From Pisolithus tinctorius (Eukaryota; Basidiomycota; Agaricomycetes; Boletales; Pisolithaceae): a DNA stretch of 64,000 nucleotides. The translations under genes and the position numbers were made by a program. Location: the NCBI GenBank assembly GCA_024663395.1, contig JANFAH010000004.1, forward strand, positions 1,922,001 through 1,986,000, given 5' to 3'. Position 1 is the stretch's first letter. Each line of letters opens with the position of its first letter. The notes below the pieces were generated by a model. The model was not told the origin of the DNA. It ran no database searches and saw only the letters and a list, made by a program, of their open reading frames with translations. Shown in pieces: positions 13,050 to 24,900 of this stretch.

Positions 13050-13839
13050 CTAACCGCTGCGACCTCCTCCGAGACGACCAATGAGATCGTCACTGTTCTC
13101 TTGCTCTTCAACACCGTCCGCTTGCGTCACCTAGCCTTCATTAGATGGCGGGAGCACAGGAATGGAGCAAGCACCCACCACACGAAGGACTGACTTCTTT
13201 GACGATTCCTGCATCTCTCCAGCGATGATTAGCTCGTCCAAGATCTGTCATGTTTAATCAAGAGTCAGGTACTTGTACAGGGAATACTCACAGCATATGC
13301 TTTTTGGAAATTGAAAATACTTGTAATATGTATTCAGACTAAACATCCAACCCACTAAGAACTTGCAACTTACAGGTCTAGCTCGCAAACCTGTTCACGT
13401 TAATTTCGAAGAAGAGTTGAAAATTTCCCACATACTCACGTTTCCGAAATACTTGTCCAAAACTTCCACGTAACGGTGGATGATCTCCAACGCGATAAGC
13501 TCATTGTCCCCTAAACCAATCCCGCAGACGAAGAAAAGAGAGGCATATCTCCGATAGACCACCTTGGTATCTGAGAATACATGAGACGTTGAGCCTTTGA
13601 TGTCTTGGCCCAATTATGCAAGACTTTCACCTTTGTATTCCAGGAAATTACACATTCGTGTTCTGCGAGCCAGAACCAGTTGCGTTACATCCTTCACGAT
13701 TTTGGCTTTTGCTTTGGGTGGGACGGTCATGAACCACTTCGCCAGGCGCACTTTCCCTGGCGGAAACCATCAAGTTCAGTCGCGACGTTGGAAAACTGGA
13801 CGAGCCTTGCCGCGATACGAGCAGAATGTAGTTGATCAT
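13050..13839 (-). CDS. APS1: AP-1 clathrin adaptor small (sigma) subunit
   Basis: Small chain of the AP-1 complex, which sorts cargo between the trans-Golgi and endosomes. It starts [20 protein letters not shown] at 13839 and runs through [44 protein letters not shown] and [17 protein letters not shown]. Two microexons follow: 13374-13390 (17 nt, VCELDL) and 13292-13319 (28 nt, IFNFQKAYA). Exon 13179-13244 gives [21 protein letters not shown] 48-nt intron (13131-13178) leads to the last exon (13050-13130), [19 protein letters not shown], which aligns with the QADLLQEEDESP-type end of animal AP1S. If that intron is kept, translation stops at TAG 13131-13133 with a different end. The sequence matches AP-1 rather than AP-2 sigma. 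Confidence 0.93.
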
Positions 13840-14307
13840 TGCGAACGGTTGGTGGCTGTGCAGTACTTCGCCTTTTGTCACTGCTAGTCCTGCCATTCCG
13901 CCTCTATTAGATTGACCTTGACCAATAACTCACACCTATGATCTCAGCTGGTCACACTATCATCGAATCATCTAGATCCTAAAAGTAAATGAGAGGCTGA
14001 CGCAAATGATATACGGTATGTGTAATTTATCCAGACGGTGGATTTCTAGAGCTGAACGATTAGAACACCCAACATGCGTTACGTGGCCACCTTCGATGCC
14101 CTCTTGTACGAACTGTGTGGTTGAGGTTTTTTCGAAATTGTCGACCTTAAAGGCGGAAGGATTCAGTAATTGGTAAATGGACAGAAATCAATCCAATGAG
14201 CTCAGATTAGATCAAGACGAATTCAACGGGCACCCATTCGCTTAGCGTGGGTTCCCTCCTGACCAGTTTCTCATCTCCCCACGAAGATTAAGGCGGGCGT
14301 ATAGGGA
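13840..14307. other. Intergenic region upstream of AP-1 sigma
   Basis: These 468 bases lie between the COX18 stop and the AP-1 sigma start, both on the minus strand. They should hold the AP-1 sigma promoter and 5' UTR and the COX18 3' end. No open frame, RNA gene or repeat was recognised. Confidence 0.5.
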
Positions 14308-15430
14308 CTAGTCAACATACCGATGGCCATGGCCCAAAGCTCCACCCAGAGACATCTGCAATGGACGGGTTTCCAAGTTCCGTTTTCTCCTAAGTTCCCA
14401 GTAGTCGAGCATCCACGTCTGGACCAATCCGAAGGCAGCTGATGTTACCCAGTACAGAACAACACTCTGGTGTAAAGCGTAAGTACAGATTCCGGCCGTA
14501 ACTAACTGTTACGTACCCCGGGGACCATGGACGCGACAACGATTCGCCCAACGGAAACCAACCTGAGAGATGATTTGACAATCTTTTGAGGTTCAAGAAC
14601 GGTTTCACCCCGTGCGATCCGCTGTTCTTTCCACTGCTGAACTTGTTCCTCGCGCTTAAGTTGAGTATCTGTCATAAACCAGCGAGAGCTCTCTACATTG
14701 GCTAGGGTGATGAAACCAAGTGCGATAGGCAGGGCCCCCGTCGGATCCGCGTGCGTAAGGGTAGACAGAGTGAAGAAGGATTCGGAATCGAAGGGCGTTG
14801 GAGCCTGTGATAGGCGAGAGAAAAGGATTGAAAGGCCCACGAAGATAGGAAGCTGCGTGACAGGAGGGATGAGCATTGTCACTGCCGGTTGACACCGGTG
14901 CTCTGCAAACAGTAGCTTCCGCTGTTTCGTCAACTGCGCCACCAGGTCAAATCAAAGGCCCTTGGAAGGGAAGACCGACGCGGACACACGATTTCTTTCA
15001 CTCTCTTGCTATGTATGGCCTGAATTTGCTCGTTTGTACCATGGACCCTCTCTCTCGTCATTTCTTCGGATACACTTCTGGCGACCTTGGGCGCCATGGA
15101 ACGCATGATGGGCATGACCGCCTCCTCAGCTCGCCACTGTCGCCGCTTGGCCTATGCGTTGTCAGAAGGTCGTAACATGGACCAGGGATCACTCACCCAT
15201 ATTGAGAAGGGAACCGTCAGAACAAGTCGTGAGAGTACTGTGCACAATATGATGGCAGTCGAATAAGGAGGCCAGGACGGCGGTATTGGCAAGGCTGTTG
15301 CGAGGTCTAAGAAGCCGTCCGCGAGGGTGTCTAAGCTGGTGATAGTTCTGTGCGGGGACGAAGCAGAGAGCAGTTGCCTCTGTGTCCTACCCAGGCTGCG
15401 ACTCTTGCGAGAAGCATATCTTGCCAACAT
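14308..15430 (-). CDS. COX18: Mitochondrial membrane insertase COX18 (YidC/Oxa1/Alb3 family)
   Basis: Inner-membrane insertase that exports the C-terminal tail of Cox2 during cytochrome oxidase assembly. The ATG at 15430 begins an Arg/Ser-rich presequence (MLARYASRKSRSLGRTQRQ). It continues with LATALPIPPSWPPYSTAIIL and membrane segments, then a matrix loop with RSMAPKVARSVSEEMTRERV, LTKQRKLLFAEHRCQPAVTM, PPVTQLPIFVGLSILFSRLS and LTHADPTGALPIALGFITLA (the HADP motif is typical of Cox18). The last segments are VLYWVTSAAFGLVQTWML and the short tail ending HRYVD, TAG at 14308-14310. The charge pattern and HADPT favour Cox18 over Oxa1, whose tail is longer and basic. Confidence 0.85.
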
Positions 15431-15609
15431 CAATCACTTTGCAGACTCTCGTAGGTCAACTCACGACCCCCTCCGTAACGAGACAAACACAGGCACACAA
15501 ACTTCAGAGGTTGATGCTCGAAAGCCAGTGGGTAGCATAAAAGAAATATCATGTACGGGAAATGGCACACATCATAGCTCTGCATAGCCTACTGCATTAA
15601 GCCTCACCC

Positions 15610-16376
15610 TCAGAAGACCATCTGATGAGGGAATTGGCCCTTCGTTAGCCCAAAACTAGCTTTCAGGTACTTGGCCAGATTCTCTTGCTTCCGAACGGCG
15701 GCAACGACAGCCTTGTCGACCTCCTTTTGGTCAGCCGACTTGGCTTCGGGGAAAGGTTCCTTCGGCTTAGGCTTTCCCTCAGAGAAAAACTCTAACTCAG
15801 CCGAAATTGAACCTTTGATGGCAGCTTTGGCAAAGTAGGCATCATCAATCCTCGGGTCAACCTATGTGGAATGTGAATTTGACACGGGAAATGGACGTTG
15901 AAAAGTATTACCTTGAATCCCTCAAGATCTATCTTTGTCGAAGTGGCAATAACATACGCTTGGTTGACCCTCCGCAAGGGAACGCCATTGATCTTGTACG
16001 GGCCAGTCACCAACAACAAACCGCTGTCCAACTGCTTCAAGAACACGACCCTCTTCCCTCTGAACCGCCCAGCGAGTAGAATAAGCACCGTGCCTGGTAC
16101 GATAGACGGTCGAAGCTTGGTTGGCTTAGGCGACTTGCGACTTTTCTTTGGTTGGCGAACGTCTTCCGCGGGATAGAAACGCGGGGCTTTTGAGGTAGGT
16201 ACAAGGCGAGTACCGCCGTTCTTCTCGCCACCAACCTTGACTTCCTTCAATTGGGAAACCTCGGCAGCGGCTGCCTTCTCTGATTTTTTTGGGCCCTTGT
16301 ACAGCTGACGGCGGGCGCCAGCTTGCGAACGCGAAAAGCGTCCAATTCCGGGTGCGAGTTGCCTGCTACGGGCCAT
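15610..16376 (-). CDS. RPL6: Cytosolic ribosomal protein eL6 (RPL6)
   Basis: 60S subunit protein. Two exons (15912-16376 and 15610-15861) join in phase to 238 residues. The N-terminus is basic ([20 protein letters not shown]). The KOW-like eL6 core reads [60 protein letters not shown]. The second exon gives [18 protein letters not shown] and the Lys-rich C-terminal helix, ending [16 protein letters not shown], which is close to the usual eL6 ending. The intron is 50 nt. The gene is complete and looks normal for the family. Confidence 0.95.
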
Positions 16377-16728
16377 CTAAGAGGTGATCGTGAGTGAAAC
16401 AGATCGACACAACACATCCGTCTCGCGCATCCGCCATCCATCTCAAAGGCGAAACAACGGTGCCGGCCCATGACACAAGACGGACAGGATGTCCAAAGAG
16501 ACCTGTATGCAAACAGTAAGGCGCACTTACGGGGTCGGTGTCTTGAGGAATTTGTCGTGGAGGTCGTCGATGGCCACGGTGGGGGCTTGGGAGATTGGGT
16601 TAGTCGGAGTTGGCCTAGTGGGAACGAACTTCCTGATATGGGAAACGCTATGGTCCGTTTATACCACCAATGATTACAGTAAATCGACCAAGCACCCCGA
16701 CTCTTACCCAGGATACCCCGGCTGCGTC
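16377..16728. promoter_or_regulatory. Divergent intergenic region, RPL6 / nucleotidase
   Basis: This 352-base region separates two outward-facing start codons and should carry both promoters, probably with a 5' UTR intron for the ribosomal gene. An open frame on the plus strand (16489-16815) includes a hydrophobic stretch near 16590-16660 but overlaps the nucleotidase start; I do not call it a gene. Confidence 0.45.
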
Positions 16729-17733
16729 ATGTCTCAAGGATTTCCGGAAGGTGTGATTCATTTGGTACTCCTGATCGGTCTTATCTTCAAGTGCATAGGA
16801 AAGATCCCCGTATGATCATATGGTTCGACATAGATAATACGCTGTACTCAGCAAGCACCAAGATTTCACAAGCAATGGGACAACGCATTCACGGTTGGTC
16901 GCGTTTGCAGAATCCTAGATGGGAACCAACTTGGAGAATATCCAGCATACTTCGTTTCTATGGGACTTGACGAGGACGAGGCATCGGACCTACATTTCAA
17001 GTACTACACACAGTATGGACTTGCTCTGCGTGGTCTAACACGTCACCACGACATAGGTATACCCCTTGATACTATGTTGGCTACCTTGGACTAAAAGTAC
17101 CTATTCAGATCCTCTTGACTTTGATCGTAAATGCGACGGCACTCTTCCCTTGGAAGAGCTCATCCAACCTAACCCCAAGTTAAGAATGCTCATTGAGGAT
17201 TTGGACAGAACGAAAGTCCGAGTATGGGCATTGACGAATGCCTACAAGAATGTACGCATGAATCGGTCACACGGCAGTTTACCAATCCGTACTCAATTGC
17301 ATGTGTAGCATGCCAATAGAGTCCTCACCATCCTCGGTATACGCGACCAAATCGAAGGCGTAGTGTTTTGCGATTATGAAAATCCTAACTTTACCTGTAA
17401 ACCAGAGCCAGAATACTATCATAACGTGAGACTTGTGACTTGTTTCCAGGTGCATCTGATGTCGTACTGCCCCAGGCCATGAAACAGGCTGGTATTTCCG
17501 ACCCGTCCAAATGTTTATTTATAGACGACAGCAAACAAAACGTTGTCGCGGCGAAAAAGTTGGGCTGGGGACGATGCGCACATTTTTACGAAGCCGGGCT
17601 TGAGGCAATGGAAGGTGGAAAATTGAAAACTTTGGGTCAGAACGGTGATACCGCTGCAAGCGCGAATGGTGTTGTAGTCATCACCGATCTAGAAGATCTT
17701 AGAAAGGTCTGGCCAGACATATTTTCGAAATAA
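16729..17733 (+). CDS. HAD-family pyrimidine 5'-nucleotidase (Sdt1/Phm8-like)
   Basis: Haloacid-dehalogenase phosphatase predicted to release phosphate from UMP/CMP-type nucleotides or related phosphate esters. Six exons (16729-16750, 16792-16893, 16946-17056, 17109-17251, 17309-17425, 17476-17733) join in phase to 250 residues. Exon 1 is only 22 nt and its intron 41 nt, which yields MSQGFPEVHRKDPRMIIW. All four HAD motifs are visible: FDIDNTLYS (nucleophile and acid Asp), VWALTNAYK (motif II), CKPEPEYY (motif III Lys) and CLFIDDSKQN (motif IV). The helical cap includes ISQAMGQRIHAYFVSMGLD. If exon 1 is not used, translation could start at Met 16812 with little effect on the fold. Confidence 0.88.
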
Positions 17734-17798
17734 TTCACCGTGCCCTACGTAAAACTACACTAGGAATAAATGGATAGCGGGAGCAAGGGGACCGCCAT

Positions 17799-19306
17799 TC
17801 AAAACAATGTAACTGTTACAACCTGGGAAGCCTCGTTTACTTCTAAGATAACACCACTATAGCCATAGAGCCCTGCGACGCTGTCAAATGCAGCTCCTAT
17901 ATAAAAACGGGCACTTACGGGATACAGGACTAGGTAAAGTAATTGTGTCGTCGTCATCCGTACGGTCGAGTACCATCGATTGCGGCGGTGGATCTCTTGG
18001 GCTCAAAAAGTGGCTAATTGCCTCAAACTGGAAACGGTGAGAAAAGTGGCTGCAGTAATCACCGCACGGGTTTCCCACCTTGTCCGAGAGACGCATGCGT
18101 GGAGGGGTATCTTGATACGGGTGGGTTAGTTTCTGTCATTAACACTGAGAGCAAAAATCACCATCCTCGTCGTCTTCAGGTCTTCCTTCCAACTCCCAAG
18201 GACAACGTTTATAATGCTGGAACAGAGGCGACCCAGGCTGCAACCCATGAAGAAGGGCGGATTAATCATTGAAAGCAGAGTGCTTACCACATTGGAGTGT
18301 AGTATGATCTTGCGTACTCTATGAGTTTGGCCAGATATAAGGAAGTCGATGCCGTGATGAAAGTAGTTGTAAAAATCTGCGAACCGAATCTCGGACCATT
18401 CCAACTATCGAACCGTAGAACTCACAATCATTAGAATAACTGTCCTCATCTAATTGTGGGTTCGGGGAATGAATAGCCATGCGGCCATCTTCTTTGTAAT
18501 AAACTCGTGATGGGGGCCCGAGGTCAATGTTCAAGTCTTGAGCAGTGGTTTCTCCTAGACATATGTGCAGCGGAGACGACGAAGGGGCAAAAAAATGAAG
18601 AACAATTCCATGATGTATCTGCAACGTAGTGAGGCATCAGTAACGATAAACCGTTTGGCATGAAACTGAGATGCCTTGATAATTGCCCGCGAGATATCCC
18701 CGAACATTACTGGACACGGGATGACCTCGTCCAAAGCGTCATGTTCTCCCGATTGTGTTTCTTTCTGAGTAACAATGATCCTTTTAACTTCCTTGGAGCG
18801 TTGATCAGGACCAGTATGTGGCATCCCGCCTTTCAGGCTCTCGTTGATGGCGTCATCCTCGAAGCTGAACCAGACCCCAGGATACCGCAACTCGTCACCA
18901 GGGTATGTCGGACCAAATGCCCGAGTTATTTGAACCTTCACAAGCGGATCACCACCTGAGCAGATGACGGAGTCTTTGTACCGCAGAATTATTGGAGGAT
19001 GAAGGTCTGTAATCTTCCTCAGGCAGATCGTGTGGAGGTGCTGGTGATAACCAGAAAACAGGAGATCGAAATGCGGACGCAAATGGAGGATCACTGGCGT
19101 CGTGGAGGCGTTTTCTGCGTCAAACTTAACCTCCACTTGAGGGAAGAGGTGTTGGAGACTCCGAAGCATAGTCAACACGGCCCACAACGATGAACCTGAT
19201 GAAAATGAGGGCCAAGAGGGCAATGATATGAAGGAAAGAACGAACCTAGCTCAAACATACCAATTCCAGAGCCTGGTCTTATATCGACCTCTAGAGTTGA
19301 AAGCAT
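17799..19306 (-). CDS. PHAF1/MYTHO-type (UPF0183) protein
   Basis: Homologue of animal C16orf70/PHAF1, a phagophore-associated autophagy factor; its role in fungi is inferred. It starts MLSTLEVDIRPGSGIGMFEL at 19306 and a splice restores GSSLWAVLTMLRSLQHLFPQ. Further segments are VILHLRPHFDLLFSGYHQHL, LRYKDSVICSGG, IVLHFFAPSSSPLHICLGET followed by TTAQDLNIDLGPPSRVYYKE (the UPF0183 hallmark TSQDLxxDLG-like motif) and FYNYFHHGIDFLISGQTHRV, KIILHSNV, GSPLFQHYKRCPWELEG. The end is SVMLDRTDD-like acid, LPSPVS, then RLYGYSGVILEV and the family-typical terminal VTVTLF, TGA at 17799-17801. The last junction is discussed in the findings. Divergent from DPB2. Confidence 0.85.
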
Positions 19307-19549
19307 GATGAGAGGGAGTCGCTGGCTTGGGTAGTGGTCAGGAGCATCACCTTGTCCAAAAGCGGACCTGAGTACCGCAAGACACTATCATCCAGTTCCA
19401 TATTACAACCCGTCTCCCGCGTAGTATTTCAGAGCACTGTAAGTACCTGCTATCAGAGAAGCCGGTGGGTACCATCGGTGCGCTTGATGACATGCAGAAT
19501 AACTCTTCCCCTTAGGTGCTAAGTCGTTTTGAATGTGGACATAGTGACC
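19307..19549. promoter_or_regulatory. Divergent intergenic region, PHAF1-like / DPB2
   Basis: These 243 bases separate outward-facing start codons and must hold both promoters. No MCB-like ACGCGT box, which would be expected of an S-phase gene in yeasts, was found in it. Confidence 0.4.
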
Positions 19550-21740
19550 ATGATCGACGGCCGCCAACGGACAATAATCAAGGTTCAGTTCTCTAACAGT
19601 TTATCATAGAATCTCGTCACAACGCAACTCCCAGGTTTTTCGCAAATACAGTCACTCGCTGGGCCCAGAAGCTCTGCAATTCCTGGAAGAAATTCTCGAT
19701 AGGCACGAAATAAAGGATGAAGATGTAGAGTTTTCCATCGAAACTATAGCCAGGGAGTATAACAAACAAGATGGTATGTGACTCCTATCGTTCATAGGTT
19801 GCCCCTTATACCCGTGTAGACGCTGTAATGAAAGTTTCACTTGATATCCTCCGACGGGTATATGATTCGCTTCAAGACCAAGGCGCAGATGACACTGAGT
19901 CAGAACTTCTTGACCCAGACAGCCACCTCTATGTCATAGACGCATTTGAGATGCCCCTCTGGAACTGGTCGCATGAGCGTGGAACCTTTGAGAGGTAGGC
20001 TCTACCTATTTCCGAGCATCACGCATTAGGCACAGTCCAAAGATCACCTATTCCGCCCACCATTTCTGGTACCGCAGAATCGCGAATAAACGCCATAAGG
20101 AATCGACTCTTTATCATTAGGCAGAGCATCTTGCGCAACGAACACTTCTCCCCTTCTACTATTCCTTCCCGTGACCGGGAACACCTCGTTACTGTATGTG
20201 ATGAATCCTCCTCGTAAACCAGTCCTCTACCACTTTCATCTTCCAACAGCTGAAGTCGTCCAAGCAATTGTTGGGGAGGGCGGGTGAAAGATTTCTACTA
20301 CTGGGCATGCTCGTGCACAATAATGAAGGGACGTTGTGCCTCGAAGATGCAGACGGTAGTGTTGCATTGGATGTCTCTAAGCTGGTCAGACTCTTCCATG
20401 ATGACCTTTAAACAGTTTTCGACTGACACTTGGAAGGATGAGCCCGGCGAAGGACTATACACGGAGGGGTGTATTGCCCTCGTTGAAGGTGAATATACGA
20501 AGGATGGAACCCTCGAGGTTATTGCTATCGGACAACCACCCTGTGAGGATCGAGAAACTACTCGGTCAGCCATGATTCCCGTCCAGCTAGCACTTGACAT
20601 ACTAACGGTAATCTTCGTAAGGTCGATATATGGTCACATCGATTTCCTGGGAAAAGGATCGACAACTCTCCTTGAAGACGTATGTGTGGCATGCGCTGCG
20701 TAATGCCTGGTTCAATCTAACCTTAGACAGAATCAATACGTTCGTCGAGTGCGTGAAGAGTTGTCTGATGTCTACTTCTTTTTTTTGTCGGATGTGTGGC
20801 TTGATAATCCAGGAACATTTGTTGGTCTCCAGAAAATGTTCGATAATTGCATTGAGAACAGCTTCATCCCGAGGGTCATTGTCATGTGTGGAAATTTCAC
20901 GAGCCGCTCGATCGCTCAAGGCAGTGCACGAGATATCCAGCGATACCACGGTATGGGGTTCCAAGTGCTTTTCTCCAACACTCAGTGACTGGTCTACCCA
21001 TAAGAAAATTTCGACGCCCTCGCCCAGCTCATTGCTTCGTACCCACAAATCACACGTATCACACATTTTGTGTTCGTTCCAGGCCCACTGGACTTGACTA
21101 GCAATGCGACTTTGCCCAGGCGTTCCATTCTCTCCTCTTTCACTTCCCAATTGAAAGCGAAGATCCCGAAAGTTCACTTGACAACAAATCCTTGTCGACT
21201 GAAATTTTTCGCTCAAGAGATCGTCGTTTTCAGGGAGGATACCATGGCAAGAATGTTGCGTAACACTGCAGAAGTGAAGCCAAACGTTTCCGGAGAGGAT
21301 TTGAGGCGATATGTACGCGTCCTGCTTGTTTATGGGATTCCTCTCATTGGCGCGGTACCATCAGCTCGTTCAGACTCTGCTCGACCAGAGCCACTTGACG
21401 CCTTTAACGTCTCAAATCCAACCAGTTTCGTTTGATTTTGATCATTCTCTTCGGCTGTACCCATTGCCGACAGCAGTAAGGCGGTCATTGCCCATTGTAT
21501 ATTCACTGATTATATGTCTTTCTGAAGGTCGTAGTTGCTGATCGGTATGAAAAGTATAAGCTAACATATTCGGGCTGTCACGTATTCAATCCTGGTAGCT
21601 TTGTTGGGAGTTCCTTCACATTTTCGACGTATTGCCCTGCAGAAGGTAGCTCAGAAGAGGGGTAAGTCCGGAGCCAACGAAGAGACACTGATTGACCATA
21701 GTTTCAATTCAGGATTATACCCATGAATTTGGAGGACTGA
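19550..21740 (+). CDS. DPB2: DNA polymerase epsilon subunit B (Dpb2)
   Basis: Essential B subunit of the leading-strand replicase; it links the catalytic subunit to the CMG helicase. Start ATG at 19550 ([11 protein letters not shown]) splices to [20 protein letters not shown], the N-terminal helical domain. Then come [53 protein letters not shown] and the OB-fold part RERLLLLGM-like [20 protein letters not shown]. The C-terminal half is an inactivated calcineurin-type phosphoesterase fold: [81 protein letters not shown]. The last exon is spliced to give the family-typical end [14 protein letters not shown] at 21738-21740. The metal-ligand residues of an active phosphatase are not conserved, as usual for Dpb2. 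Confidence 0.9.
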
Positions 21741-21980
21741 GAGGGACGCAAAGTAGTTGTGTTGGACCCAGCGTACTATTGAAGTTATGTACTGACTTTT
21801 GCCTTGAACGTAGTCACGTGCTAGATGACGTTGTATATTACCTTGCTTTCAGAGCAAGTTCACCTACTAGTGTTAGTGGATCAGATTTAAGTCACTGCCC
21901 TCAGCGTCTTCCTCTCCCCAATACATCATTCGTTCTACCGATCCAAGCACTATCCCCTCGTGCTCGGAATCGCTTCCGGC

Positions 21981-24900
21981 ATGCTGTCGTCGCAGTTGGT
22001 CTCCGGGCAGTCAAAGCTAGTCCTTGGTGGTTTAGTTGTTGCCTCATGTGCGCTTCTGTGTCCACCAGACCCATATTTCTGGATATCAATCTTCGCCTGG
22101 TGCTTGGGACTGGCGGTGTTCTTGTCTTTCATCCGTGCGTATCTTGCACCGTTCGTCCTCACGCGCTTTTCCAACCACATCCGAGTTCGGAGCGTCAGCT
22201 TGCGTTCCATTCGCGGTCTATACTTCCGCAAAGGCAATAGAACTTGGCATATCGACCGCTTCGCCTATACTTATAGTCCATCCAGAGATGGGACGTCCAA
22301 GGGGCTATGCTTCAGAATTGAAGGCTTTAAGCTTGAGGTTGATGCAGTCAGAGCGCCTCAGGCGAATCCACGCTCAAAACACAGACGGGGACTCGCTCTC
22401 ACCGATTTTTCGCCCTCGCCGCTGGCGCTGTATATTTGGTCTATAGTATCCAACCTTTACTCTGTATTCGATCCAATGATCCGCCCCGCAAGTCGACTAA
22501 TCGTGACTTCCATCCTTCGCCAGTTCATCCTCTTGATTCCTAGGCTTACGGAAACACTCCAACTGGAGGTCGACAGGGCAACAGTGTCGTTCAACTCCGT
22601 TCCAGAGATGTGTATCTGTGCAGAGAACGTGGTACTCAAGGGCCACGTGTCCTTTACTCAAAGCTCCCAGGGCCGGCGCGTTGAGGAACCTCACCAGTCT
22701 GAAGGGTATCAGACGTTGAATGCCAGGGCCCTTGCAATGGGCGCGTGGAAGTCTCGTTTGGTCAATAATTTTCAAAGAACATGGACTCGAACATGGGATC
22801 ACACCCTGGGTTTAACAACAGGATCGATGGCGTTTGACCTTGTCGCCGGAGGTATTGAAAGTTCTAGTTTTGGTCAGTATCGGATATTTGACGTCACTCA
22901 CTACTGACATTCCTTCTAGGTCACGGAGAGAAGGAACTACTGGTGTGCATCTCAAGTCCTATCTTTATCGCTGGATCTGCGCGTTTTAGCCCGAGGACCG
23001 GTACGGTTGAGCCAAGTAGCTTGCAGAGCCATATCAAAGTGGGCGGAATTCAGATCAACGTTGATGCCATACAGGCTATATTATCGACGTTGCCTATTTC
23101 TCAAGCAGAAGAAGCCCCTTGCTCGCCCGGCTCAGCTACTGGCCTTATTGTTTCCCCTTGGGTAAGGACCCCTTTTAGTGCAGTGAGTTTTACATTGCGG
23201 CATCAGTAGCAGTGCTGACCATTGGTAGATGTCACTGAATTCTGAGTATGCCGGATCGCAGGTGGAAAAACGAGAGAAACGGACATCACTAGTGAGGACG
23301 ATACGCTTTTGCCAATCTGCCCCTTTCTCACCCCGTGGTCTAGCCAGTGGAGCTTGTGCGAAGTGTGGAAATTAGTTTAGGCTCTATTACAGTTTCAAAG
23401 ATCCTCGGGGGTGGCCATTACCAACTTGTTGCACAAGGCTCATCTTGTTCGTTTGAGCCCAGTGATTCCACTACTCACTCTGCTCATTATGCGTGGCTGG
23501 GAAAACGTTCGTCACTTTCGACGGCTTACCACTCTTCGTTGATCATGCAAGATATTTCCTTATTCAAGGTGGAAGCTGCCACTCGGAGAAGAGGAGAACG
23601 CCCACTTATATTCGTTGGATCCACCACTGTACATGGCAGCATTGCCGACTGGCCCGCAATAACTCCAGTAGACCCAGTGCTTCGTGGAGGCGCGACCGCT
23701 TGCGTCCTTCTCGACGTCAAAATCGCTACGTTGTCGCTTACAGACAAACTCGACCTTCTGATGCAGCTTGAAGGTGGCAGGTCTTCGGAGAATATGCCAC
23801 AATGGGATGACCAACCGTTGTTACCTGCTATCCTGTCGCCAGTGCCACAGGTGGTGTTTAGCTTCGCAGTTGGGTCAATCTCTGCTCGGATGGAATGCCT
23901 TTCCCAATCGAAGGAGCTAATAATTATGGAAGTGGATACTAACGGAATCATCCTCAATGCTACCTCGAGCTTCTATTCAGGACCGTCAATGATCGCGCAT
24001 CGAGGTGCTTACGATGTTACCCAAGACTACGTTCCACTACGTATGACGATACCTCTCCGTTGCGTGTTACACCCCGTGTTCCTGCGGTTGCGCTGCAACT
24101 CTATCAAATCTACTGGGAAGCGCATGTCAAGATGGGGTTCTGAGTCTACACTCAGTGATACAGTGTTCTGCCTGGAAACCGTCGAGGTAAATGGAACTCT
24201 CACGGCTTTTGGAGAGCTACACAATGAAGACCAGCCGATCATGGCCAGACTGAATACTCGGTCTTTCTTCACCACTCTGCATTGCCGTACCGAGGCTGCG
24301 CTGTTCGAGCTGTGGCATCCCAAAAGACTCGAAATCCTGAGCACTTTGCTGTCGTCACTACCGTCTTCACGCCTTTCCACGAGACCTTCGCGAGGACCAC
24401 CAACGTTACCGACCGGGTACTCTTTGTCCCTAGCGATTGCGCGAACTGTACTTTTCGTGACCGGGCCAGACATTAATCCCACCGCTGACGAGGCTCTTAC
24501 TCTTGGGGTCGCCTTTAGCACCGGTATCTCTTCTCAATTTTGCTCCGTGGGAGCCGACCACATTCGTTCTGTGACGTACTCTCGGTCAGAGTCACAAGAT
24601 CGACAGAAGTTATTTCTTCCTCCCAACAGACTTGGAGAAGCGATCCTCTCTGCGAGGGCTTCCAACCCATCCACTGGCGGTGTCGCATTTGGAAAACTCA
24701 TGCTTTGGAATACGAACCTTCGCTCAGCAGCAGCAGATCAATTTTCCATGGATGATCCTCTCATTCTGGAGAGGGATAATACAATCCTGGATGCCAAACG
24801 CATCGTGTCGATGCAGAACTTTAGTATCGACATGAAGTGCACAGTACAGCCATCATCCCCAGTTCGTATAGGGTGCGATGGGTCTTTCACTATAGACAGC

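Noticed and set aside
13131..13133. Stop-codon readthrough in AP-1 sigma (TAG followed by 26 open codons)
   Set aside because: A 48-nt intron with a GTGGGT donor, a CTAAT branch site and the TAG as its acceptor explains the frame, and the spliced ending matches animal AP1S better.
16489..16815. Small membrane protein gene between RPL6 and the nucleotidase
   Set aside because: The frame has one hydrophobic stretch but overlaps the nucleotidase first exon and intron, and no homology was recognised.
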